DNA of 64,000 nt, from contig CP136069.1 in assembly GCA_032622095.1 (NCBI GenBank), positions 125,817,450 through 125,881,449 of the forward strand, written 5' to 3'. Positions 54,281 through 64,000 of this stretch are shown one piece after another. Position numbers and translations under genes: made by a program. The notes under the pieces were generated by a model, which made no database searches, had not been told where the DNA came from, and saw only the letters and a program-made list of their open reading frames with translations. How positions within the stretch are numbered: the first letter of the stretch is position 1; the number at the start of each line of letters is the position of its first letter. The stretch comes from Siphonodentalium dalli (taxonomy: Eukaryota; Mollusca; Scaphopoda; Gadilida; Siphonodentaliidae).

Positions 54281-56953
54281 GTAAGTTGATCATTAACCAT
54301 TTCTTTACTGAATGGATTCTCCCATCAGTCATAAAAGTATATATTGGAATCGTATATTATTAATCTGGAGGGAGAACAGATGGCAGACATGAACTAACTA
54401 ATAATACAAGTTGTACAATGATTTTGTTTCAGTGAACATCATCGATACATGGGTTAAAATTGTTGGGGTATACACTGTTGCGTTAATGTTGAGTCAAATT
54501 CCAGAAGTTGGGTTCAATTGTTGGGCTAGATTTTTGGGTTAGATTAGTTTATTGAATAATAACTGGGTTTCAGTTGCTCCACTTGATAAAGATCTGCTGG
54601 ACGTGTGCTCTCTATGTATCTCTTATTGGTATCAAACTCAAATAGATTCACGGCGAATGCATCTGTTATGTCGGAATGATATAGCTGTAGTATTGCTTGT
54701 GCCTTTGGTACAAGTTTTCTTTTCTAGATTGATAATTTATTCCCGAAATGGAAGTCTTTAATGTTACACCTCGTTTCACTAGGTTCGAATATTAATTAAA
54801 TGTCTCTCATCTATACAGATCTTAAGATCAGAATTGAATCTATTGATTGGTCGCAGCTCCTGGAAACACGTTTTTTCCGGTGTTTTCTGGTGCTTGCAAA
54901 TGTTTTCCTTTTGCCCTTTTTTGACCTAATTACAAGCTGTTTAGCCTATATAATGATTGTTTTGATGTGTTATGATCTAAATAACACATGTAGTGTACAC
55001 ACAGTATACTAGATACAGTTATCTGTGGTCAGGTTGGCCTCAGAATGTTTTGATTATTTGGTCCCTTCTACTGAATACTAAGTAAAATTTAGTGAAATTT
55101 TTAACTGCGCTGGCCCACCTGGGTTGGATAACCACTTGGTATGTAAATATATTATAATGAACTCTAAAGACAAATAAACCACATAAACTTCAGTAAGTAA
55201 AATAAAATATCACATTACCACTATCTGTGGTATAAAACTGAAATTCAACTCTCCAAGTATGATATGAAACTGAAATAATGTGTAATATAAATGTAGAACA
55301 TGCCTGTTCTCTAATCTATAAACATGTTTCTGGCACAAAGTTACTAATACTATAAAAGACAAAAGTGGTACAGTGTTACATACCCAATTATTAATGAATA
55401 GACATTCACATGGATCTCTATCAGTCTCAATAGCATTTTCTTAGTAAAACATGACTGTCTTTCACTTGTGAAATAATGAGATATTATTTATTTATATGCG
55501 CTATTCTACAACCATTTAGCTATTGTTAATATTAAAATGATCCATCTAACCACGTACACTGCATATTGTAAAACAGGCAAGAAACAGTTTGATAAATGTC
55601 TAGTCTGAAATACTTGGGTAATTTTGTACCAGAAAATGTAACCAAAGTTTCTTGTTAAACTCATTCATTTCTTAATCCAGATTAGATAAAGATTTTGTAA
55701 GTCACTTTGCACAACGATAATTGAAACTTCACCTGAGTTTAAATTAACTTAAATAATTCTTCAATCAGCTTTAACGTTTTTCAAAATTCAATTTAGAAAT
55801 GTCAGTTGAACGACATCGATGATAAAATGAAAATGAATATATCTGATACATTTTGCATCGAAAGTCACTGCTACATCTGCCTCCATTAAATCCAATACGA
55901 TCGGAGTGGATCGTTCATAGGAAACTATATTAATACCACCAGTCAAAACACTTATAAGGACACACTTCCAATGGAAATATATAGGACATACACTTTATGA
56001 AATACTGCATAATAAAAAGAGCTGAACTGTCTCAGCACAAGCAATACACTCATATGAGATTTAAAACATTTATCTATAAAACCCCATCTAAACCTGGGCA
56101 GCATATCATTTTCCGGTGTGTCAGGATGTGTTGTGTGTTTACAAGTTCACTTTAACTAGCAACTTAAAAAATATATATAAAGTAAACACGAGTGCATTTC
56201 ATGGATAAAAGCACATTACACAAAGTCCAGTGCAAAGTCTGGAATAAATAATTAGATAAAATATTTTTTTAAAGTTGTTTTACTGGTTGTGTCAGCTGGT
56301 TGTGTTGAGTTTTTCATGATAAATGTTTTTAATCTCATGAGTGTATTGCTTGTGCTCATAGTTATAATTTATTAGTATTGAGTTTAACTGGTGGCGAAAG
56401 TACACCAAAGTTGGATGATGCTTGAAAAAACAGAATGGTCAAATTACGAATGACTGATAATTATTATATATGTTCATTCTAAATTAACCATTCTCTGTTT
56501 CTCAACATCAGCCACCTTCACTGGACATTCTACACCCTGATGTTTTTGCCTATAATGGCTCTCCAGCTTGATAAATTTCATTCAAATGTGACTGGAAAGG
56601 GGGGGGGGGGTCCCAAAACCATGAGTGGAATTTTTGTTTTGCACAAAAAGAGGGGGGGGGGTGGGGTCCAAAGTTCTGCAAAAAAAATATTCAGCGTTGT
56701 GTATGCAAATTTTTTCCTGCCGCCCCCCCCTGCTTCCATTGTAAATAATACACTTTGAACTACAATCCAGATAAAACTTAAGCGAAATAAAAAAGTTTAT
56801 TACACCGGATAAGTTGATAATACAATGTTTTGGAGCTTCTTTTTTCAAATGATATATAATATGGCATATAATTTATATAATGTGATCTGATGGTTCGAAA
56901 ATTAAGTGGGCCTTTAATGATTTCCTTTCATATAGTGTACTCTTCACTTTCAG
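54281..56953 (+). other. GPCR intron 2 (2.67 kb)
   Basis: The donor is GTAAGT and the acceptor CACTTTCAG. Phase 0 on both sides. It is mostly AT-rich. 56598-56745 has G-run and C-run blocks with TCCCAAAACCATGAGTGGAA and TTTGCACAAAAAG, a decayed relative of the G/C-run element family. No ORF worth reporting. Confidence 0.75.
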
Positions 56954-57217
56954 AAAATAACTGGAAAAACGGGAAGAGAAGACTTGTCGGGTCCATTTGG
57001 ACTCATAATGACAAGCTTCTCGACATTCAGCACATTGTATAATGTCATCCTGTATGCCGCATGTAACAAGAATTTCCGTGAGGTATTCAAATCGCTCCTC
57101 ACATGTCAGAAGCCGAGAAACATCGAAACGATTGAGATGTTCTGCATTACTGTCGCTAGGAGGGTGTCACCCCATGAACCCGCATGCATCCCGAGGCTTT
57201 CTGTTGAAACTAGCTAG
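56954..57217 (+). CDS. GPCR exon encoding TM7 and C-terminal tail
   Basis: It continues in phase 0 from the previous exon. GPFGLIMTSFSTFSTLYNVILYAACNKNF gives TM7 with NVILY in place of the NPxxY motif (Pro changed to Val). Helix 8 follows (NFREVFKSLLTC, with a candidate palmitoylated Cys), then a tail with Ser/Thr residues ending at TAG 57215-57217. The loss of the NPxxY proline is unusual but known in some receptors. It should not be read as proof of inactivity. Confidence 0.9.
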   Translation, partial: KITGKTGREDLSGPFGLIMTSFSTFSTLYNVILYAACNKNFREVFKSLLTCQKPRNIETIEMFCITVARRVSPHEPACIPRLSVETS

Positions 57218-58234
57218 CTGCTCATCCACATGGATGAATGGGTGACATTCAAACCGAGTAGCCAAATATCTGCCAATGAGCGCAGTGAGTATCCAGGTAT
57301 ATTTACACTTATAATAATTGGTTATTTATATAGTCATGTTATGATTGTTCACACTTAGCTTCTATGTTAGTATATTGAAATATATATGTATGGTTCCTGC
57401 AATCAATTATACAATAGTCACAACGAGTGAGCGATATGATTATCATAGTGTAAAGTTGTCAACCCACTGGGCTAGACCCTACGGCGCTACTACTGATTCT
57501 ATTCAACCAGTAGTAGCGCATAATTTGCTCCATTGACCTATTAAGTGTTATCTGAACAAGCACAAATTACTACTAAATAAAACATAATATCAACACAACG
57601 AGCCTTGATATTTTCTTATAGATAAGTAGATAAGTAGATAGGTAAGCATAGCATGATCTAAGAAATCACAATATTTACACATTGTTTCCTAGAATGACAC
57701 ACAGAAATGGTGAATTCCCCCCAAAAACAATCCAAGGAAAGACATCACATGTTTTGACAAACCTAGGGTTTCCAGTTATAAAGCAAGGAACCCAGGGGGA
57801 ATTTTCACCTTTTGACCAATGACATGGCCTGATGCTTTTCCGTGTGACTTTTGACCTAGTCACCGCCTAATGACATCACATTCATCAGCTGTTAAACCAC
57901 ATGTTCAAGATGGGAGTCCATTTTTGGAATTGGAAATAATGTTTTTATTTTGGATTATGCTATGCTTACCAAAGGTAAATTTATACAAGTCATGGTTATT
58001 ATACATCCATAAGAAAATATCAAGGCTTATTTTGTTGATATCTTGTGTTATTTGGTAGTAATTTTTGTTGGTTTATAGATAACTCTCAGCAGGCCAATGG
58101 AGGACGATCAGACGCTAAAATGGCTAGTTTGGTATACTTGCCATTTTAGCGGCGCAGTCTCTACATTTTGTCATACCCAAATTCTCAAAATAAAATAACA
58201 AATTGAGTCTTCACCTTTGTAGCTTGCTTGCTGA
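57218..58234. other. GPCR 3' UTR candidate and flank
   Basis: The nearest clear AATAAA is near 57576 (TACTAAATAAAACAT), which would give a 3' UTR of about 360 bases. It holds a small hairpin, GCGCTACTACTG paired with CAGTAGTAGCGC (57482-57518). There is no other gene to 58234. Confidence 0.45.
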
Positions 58235-58397
58235 TATAAGGATTAACTGTCATGTGGACTGTTTTTATGGAGATGTAACGGTGAGGTAAGTGGACATAAC
58301 TTGTGTAAAACCCGAAGGGTTTTACATACAAGTTATGTCCACTTACCTCACCGTTACATCTCCATAAAAATAGTCCACATGACAGTTAATCCTTATA
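58235..58397. mobile_element. Nearly perfect 163-bp hairpin MITE
   Basis: Arms of about 77 bp starting TATAAGGATTAACTGTCATG meet at CCCGAAGGG near 58316, with one mismatch and a 2-base indel. TA at the borders suggests a TA target. Such high arm identity implies recent insertion. Confidence 0.85.
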
Positions 58398-60927
58398 TTT
58401 ATATACATCTAGCGAAAAAGCCACTTTTGTAAATATATTTAAATCGAAAAGTGTATCGTGACAAGATCAGCCCAAAATACCCAATAGCACCCTTGGCAAA
58501 AGTTAATAGGAACAATTTCTCTTCATGTTGAAACCCGATGATGTATTAAGTCAATCCTGCGCGAGTCCAAATGCGCCCAAAACATTACGCGTTCGTCTTT
58601 CCAAACCTAATGACGTATCGATGGTGTTATTAGCTTGGTGTCATGAGGCGTTACGCATTCACCGAGAAATAACTGCAACTAGCCACGTGGGCGCCGACCA
58701 ATCAGAATGCTGGATTTAGTGATGACAACACTTAGTGTGTAAATATATTGAAATAACATCAGCTCGACTTAATTGAGATCTTAATTTGAGTCTGGCGTGC
58801 ATGGTTGTTCCGTATAAATAATAAAATTTATGATATATGAACCTATCTTTGTAGCTAAAACTAAACACACGTGTGCAAAGAAAACAACTTTTAGTTCCGC
58901 GTTGCACTCGATCTGTTTACTCCATCCAACAAGGTTTCACACGAGAGTGCGCCGTGCTTACTTCGGTCGATAATAAGCTATCAGCGGTGTCAAAATAAAA
59001 CTCCGAATATATTCATCGAAACTCAGCATTTCATTGACCCGAAACCATATATATTGTATATATTGCTATATGTCTATTGTATATGTACTTTTATAGTTCT
59101 ATATTTTAATATCCTTTATGTAATAATACATGTATTATCTTGGATGAGAGAATAAAGAATTGTACTTAGAGTTAATAAAGGGGTGCAAATACTGAATATT
59201 AAACACATACAAAAAAAAGCCCCCCCCCCTAATAGATTCGGTAATATTTTATGATATATTGGATGGATTTGATGAAACGTTTCACAAATGATTTGTGGTA
59301 CCAGAGACATCAAGTGTGCTAAGCACTGTGCTGTGAGGTGAGATATGGCTGAGTGAGCAGGTGAAGGTGAATCAGAATAGTTTATTTCATGACAAATCAT
59401 ATATAGTATCTAGTACATAAAAAAGTTAATATAACAAAAATAGACAAGTCATGTGGAGGCGACATGACCTATCGGGTCGTCTTCCTGTCGCCACCCTAAA
59501 ATTAAAGATATTGTTATTGATTATTTTGATAATAATAAATCCGGTCATGACATGTGAGAGCTGGTTACATCGTCGTTTATCCATTTGTTCAGGATTAAGT
59601 TAAATATTTCGTCTAGATTAGAATTTGTCGGTTTACTACAGCATTCAATTTATTTAATGGTGCAAGTGGACTGTTTGATATTTCGTTTCCATAAGTGAAT
59701 TCTTTGATTAAATTTGCAAGATAATATTAAAATGTTATACTGAAAGTCCACATGCACATATATCATTAGCATAACAAGTATATATATGGTATATTTCAAT
59801 GTATTAGTAAATATATAAAATCAATATATATTTTCCATATATATATTTCCACCGTAATAGCACTGAACTAGGCACCTGTCAGAACGTGCGACGTGAATGA
59901 GACAACAGTAATAGGTTATTGGATTAAAATAAGATGAGAGTTAGTAAGAAATCAAAAATCTGAAATCAATATCGCAAATAAGCGAGGTACGACTTATATT
60001 GACGTATTCTTTTTTCCGTTTAGTACCAAAATACAGAGTGAGCTGTGTTAATGTTGAACAATCTGGACAAAATCTGTTTGTGCATTTAACAGTCAGTGAA
60101 TAATTCCCAATACTTGTCTTAGAAATGTTGTTCACAAAGGTCGACTTAGGTCGAATATTTTGGGTAGCCTTATTAAGATTATTCCAGATTTTCGGAAAGA
60201 CATGGAGAGGTAATTTTTCTGAGCACGAATTGAATGGAAGTGGGGCACTTTTCAAAAGTTGCAAAAACACAGGTAGAGTCATTCGGCTGTGCCTTGGTCC
60301 CCCACTTATCCACGGGCTTGGAATATTCTTATCTGTTGGTACCTCAATGGCCTACATGGTGGGAAATATGGTTTACTGAATAAAATTATGGCTTCAAAGA
60401 GACTGATTTCAATAACTCTGTGTTGTTCACGGCATGAAACTTCAAGGTGTCATTCCAAAGGAATGTCGGTAGACTGAATGGCCTGGGCATGCAGCGGGCA
60501 CATTGTGTCTCGAAGATGACACGCATGTTATCGTGGACTCACAGTGTCACTTCCGGACAAAATTTACAGCCAGTAACAACTAATGTGAACAATGGAACAC
60601 TGAAGTGACTGTCCACTCAACGTCAGTGTTTTGCAACTTTTGAAAAGCTCTCCTCTTCCATTCAATTCGTGCGCAGCCGGCCATAAAATAACTCACAGGG
60701 CGGTGCCTCGCACAGGTTGTGTCACAGATACCACTAAACGTTTGCATAAATTTTCGTCAATATCTCATAAAATATTACCAAATATATTAGGGGGACTTTA
60801 TTTAATTGTGGAGTTTAGTCAATAGAGGATGCGACTACTAAATACCATAGAGGGGAAAATACGGAATACCAGTTAACAGAGGGGGTGAATACTGGACACC
60901 AGTTTAGATAATATGCATGTGAAGAAC
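58398..60927. repeat. Decayed repeats with inverted partial copies
   Basis: On the minus strand at 59205-59275 and the plus strand at 60750-60792, ATAAAATATTACC(A/G)AAT..ATTAGGGGG recurs. CTTTTGAAAAG..CTTCCATTCAATTCGTGC occurs near 60218-60275 (minus) and 60637-60672 (plus). The minus frame at 59941-60282 has FPKIWNNLNKATQNIRPKS, weakly like a LINE ORF2 tail. I would not call a gene. Confidence 0.35.
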
Positions 60928-61391
60928 ATATGTGACCCGCCATATCAAATCCAGTCGGAAGTCGGTATTTTTTTACACTGTGCCAATGCATTCTCTCATA
61001 TATGCGAGTCGACCATAGGTCGCCTCGCATATACACATGTATAAGAGAATGCATTGGCCTAACAATTTTAATAAGTTTTTCTTGTATTTTTTAACAATTT
61101 TATAATTTCACCCATACAGAACCCCATACAAACATTAGCAGACGACACTCTTCTATATGCTTCTATATATGTGTGGGGCTCCCTGCAGGGTAAATGGACG
61201 TTTTTTTATTTTATGTCCTAAAAATTGTAAGAAACATTTATTTAAAAAAAAATATAAAAAATTGTTAGGCCAATGCATTCTCTTATATATGCGAGGCGAC
61301 CTATGGTCGACTCGCATATACAAGAGAATGCATTGGCACAGGGTAAAAAAATCCCGACTTCCGACTGGATTTGATATGGCGGGTCACATAT
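60928..61391. mobile_element. MITE with ATATGTGACCCGCC ends and nested hairpins
   Basis: The left end ATATGTGACCCGCCATATCA and right end TGATATGGCGGGTCACATAT are perfect inverts with arms of about 130 bp. Each arm itself contains a palindrome: CCAATGCATTCTCT...AGAGAATGCATTGG around a GCGAGTCGACC/GGTCGCCTCGC core. The whole folds as a hairpin bearing two side hairpins. Confidence 0.85.
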
Positions 61392-61446
61392 ATAGACTTC
61401 ACACTTCAATAACATCTCTTTAATATCATCATGGTTTGTTCTGGGC

Positions 61447-61827
61447 TTGGATAGATTTTCACATATAGGTTATGAAGAGTTTAAAACCATTAAATGGCTT
61501 CCGGTTGAATCCAGAGTTTCCCAAAGAAAGCTGACTATCATGAAAAATATTACAGATGGGAAAGCTCCTACATACCTAAGAGATGGATTCCAATTTTCGA
61601 ACACTCATTGTAAATATAATCTCCGGTCTGGAATCTTTAGATTATCTGTGCCCCATGTTAGGGTATTTGGTTACAATAGCTTTTTCTACACAGGAATCAC
61701 ATTGTGGAATAATTATGTAAAATATATTGAACCTAACTGCAACTTGGCTACATGGAATCACCTAATAAAACAGGAATTATTCGATAAAATTTTAGGTACT
61801 GAGGAATCTGACTTTGTATATTATTAA
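61447..61827 (+). pseudogene. LINE ORF2 C-terminal fragment (jockey-like)
   Basis: The frame reads TIKWLPVESRVSQRKLTIM, then ITDGKAPTYLRDGFQF, YNLRSGIFRLSVPHVRVFG, FFYTGITLWNNYVKYIEPN, and a stop after DFVYY. This is the characteristic C-terminal module (LKWLPV...R..Y.TR...L.VP..K...G..SF.Y...LWN.LP) of jockey/CR1-type retrotransposon proteins. RT is missing upstream, so it is 5'-truncated. The element may extend to the (ATCT)n tail at 62519. Confidence 0.75.
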
Positions 61828-64000
61828 TGGTGTGAATCGTGCTATTAATAATACCATACGACCTTATGATAACTTGTGCTGTGGCCTGGTCAGTCATGTG
61901 GTCGGTTACCATTAAGGACCACAGTGGAAATAAGCAAGCTTTGGCTTGCGTTCCTGTGCACTCCTTGATGGCAATCGATGGCATGACTTGTCAGACGAGC
62001 GTATTCATATGTATATTTCTCTTCTACTACTCTATTTTCCTCTCTATCTTTCTATGTACGATGACAGTACTTGGCCAGCTGCATATATTGTCACTGCTGC
62101 CCGTATATAGGGATTCCATCTTTCGGTCATGGACATGCCAGTCTAAAGCCGGCCATACATGGCAGCAGTGTGTATATGCAGGTGGCGAAGAGCTGTTGGT
62201 TCTATTACTAGTATCTCTTAAGCAACATGACAGTCATGTTGAGGGAGGAGGGTGGGATAGCACGGGTTGATTTTTCATGTTGTATATATATATATACAGG
62301 TACGAGTATCTATTTAGTAGTCATTACTAAGCTAGGTTTATTCACTATCTTGTCCCTCTACAGAACTGTCAAGCTGCATTCTTGTTATATTTATATATCT
62401 ATACTTTTTATATTTATACTATATGAATGTCACACTCCGTGTTTACACTTTTGTATATATGCTTATGCTCATGTCTGCAAATTTTGCATCTTTTAGCCAT
62501 TAAAAAATTATCTATCTATCACTGTTCACACAAACGAACTCGTCGTCGTCAATTCTGCGAACAGGTTTTTGGACTTATTACGACTGCTATAAACTATTCG
62601 TAATTCTTATATGTATATAATATATGCAAGAAGCCGACAAGACGGCATGAAATCAAAATAATGTTATTTCAGTAAATACAACGAAGCAATATTATGTGGG
62701 ATATATTGACTGTGCCATTTATCATTCTTGAATAATTTACATTAATGAATTCTCTGTATGAAAGTAATATGATGATGGCATCCGATACTTGCCACAAGCT
62801 GTAAGGCAGAGTTATGTCCCCTCGCTACGCTTGTCTGACCGCTACCATTACCTATATATTCACGTTCGTAATTGAATCTAACATTTTTTATTTAAAGATG
62901 CATAATCCGAATTAATCCGAATTAACGCTCCTAATTTTACTATTTCTTTGGCTTCGGGGGTAAGAAATATTTGATTCGATTCGAGGAACTCACCCATCAA
63001 AGCTCAGAGTTATCAGATACCGTTTTTTGAAATCTGTAAATTTTTAACGCCTGAAATATTCGACGAATACCGACTGACATACTTACGATACCAAATTGCG
63101 TTGAACAAAATGTTGACATATAACACTTTTTGGGCAATTGTATACTATAGTTGACTCTGGTTAGCATTATTTTTTGTCAATTAATCGATTCTTATAACTG
63201 AAGCTGTATTTCAGGAAATGTTGTTGTTGTTGGAATCTGATGATATGGGGACCATCGAATCGAATTGTGTACATTTAAGTGTTTTGTCATTTACAAATTT
63301 TGACTTGATCTAGCCAATTTTCAAATGAATAAGGACAGTTCTGTTTCTCAGCATAATGCAGAATGAATATCTTGACAAACCTCTTAAACAAAAATACGAG
63401 TGATTTCCTCACAATATATGTATGTGATGGCAATGGTCAGGTCGGCGTAGCAGGGGACTGAACTCTGCCTTGCAGTTTGTACTGGTCGTTGTGGTAGCAG
63501 CACTGGCATACCGTGTTGCAAGCAGTCGAATGGCACCTGCAAGTTTACCGTCAGCATAATCTAAGTGCAGACTGCTGATAACGACCATTTAGAGGCAAGA
63601 AACCAACACAAAAATGTACTACGGTATAGACGTTCTATTTCCTGTACCGCGAGATTCCGCGTCAGTTTCACTGAGATAAAATCGTCCAATCGCAAAGATT
63701 AACGTAACGCGATGTGACGTAATGTTGGAGAACACGCGCACGCATGAAGAAATGAAATTTCTATGAGACTACGATATACTCAGTATGTCAGTATATATAT
63801 GAGTGTATGTTTGCGGCGACTGATATTTTCTGCGAGATCGTATAACCTACAGTACGTGTATTTGAAAATTGGTACTCACCGTCTTCGATGTCTGGCAAAA
63901 ACTATAGAACTGGAAAACACATATTTCAGATGTATTCTTTGGAATGTGTTACTAATTATATAATGTATTTAAAATTTAAATTATTTTTGTTTGTTCCATC
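61828..64000. other. LINE 3' region, then non-coding to the window end
   Basis: 62496-62519 (CCATTAAAAAATTATCTATC) is a tail like that at 29692-29716. About 62915-63290 is a degraded relative of the MITEs at 13116 and 15483 (TTACTATTTCTTTGGCTTCG, AACTCACCCATCAAAGCTCA, TGATATGGGGACCATCG). No gene is supported after 61827. Confidence 0.45.

Noticed and set aside
54552-55012. Small ORFs in the second receptor intron
   Set aside because: Short, without motifs, and between matched phase-0 splice sites.

Overview
This is eukaryotic, AT-rich animal DNA. It carries spliced coding exons with GT-AG borders, several families of APE-type LINEs, a DIRS-class (Ngaro-like) tyrosine-recombinase retrotransposon, a Crypton-like element, and many hairpin or foldback DNA transposons. 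I infer a marine invertebrate, either lophotrochozoan or an invertebrate deuterostome, from this repeat mix. The sequence alone does not fix the species. I saw no bacterial-style operons, rRNA, tRNA or CRISPR.

One host gene is convincing: a rhodopsin-class, peptide-receptor-like GPCR on the + strand. TM1-TM2 lie in an exon ending at 11799, TM3-TM6 in exon 53760-54280, and TM7 plus the C-tail in exon 56954-57217. The splice phases match (1, then 0) and the joined reading frame is 335 codons from ATG 11577. The first intron is about 42 kb (11800-53759) and consists almost entirely of nested mobile elements. The second is 2.7 kb. The real N-terminus is probably in an exon further upstream.

Layout. 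1-1.1 kb: the 3' end of a LINE. 2.5-3.0 kb: an SGNH-hydrolase-like fragment. 4.0-11.2 kb: a LINE with endonuclease and RT, bordered by GAT-repeat tracts and split by a 3-kb hAT-like element. 11.5-11.8 kb: GPCR exon. 12.6-13.8 kb: a deleted copy of a palindromic element. 14.6-18.3 kb: a foldback element with arrays of a GGCGTTTAAACGCC palindrome. 18.7-26.9 kb: a nearly complete Ngaro-like retrotransposon with split direct repeats. 27.6-29.2 kb: an element with G/C-run ends, present again in inverted orientation at 49.7-52.0 kb. 30.2-34.7 kb: a giant palindrome carrying an 844-bp insertion with a 12-bp target duplication. 34.8-35.4 kb: a satellite. 37.1-39.9 kb: a LINE split by a Crypton-like element. 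40.0-46.3 kb: a minus-strand LINE split by a 4.9-kb palindrome. 47.8-52.8 kb: a second iteron foldback element, with arrays of TTGGACTTAAGTCCAA. 53.8-57.2 kb: the remaining GPCR exons. 57.5-64 kb: small hairpin elements and LINE tails.

Nested order can be read in several places. The three copies of what looks like one LINE family are each interrupted by a different transposon class. The two iteron foldback elements share one architecture: TAY termini, 6-bp target duplications, and subterminal arrays of a short perfect palindrome. Most mobile-element reading frames are broken. The Ngaro-like element is the best preserved, but its RT active site and its RNase H frame are damaged.
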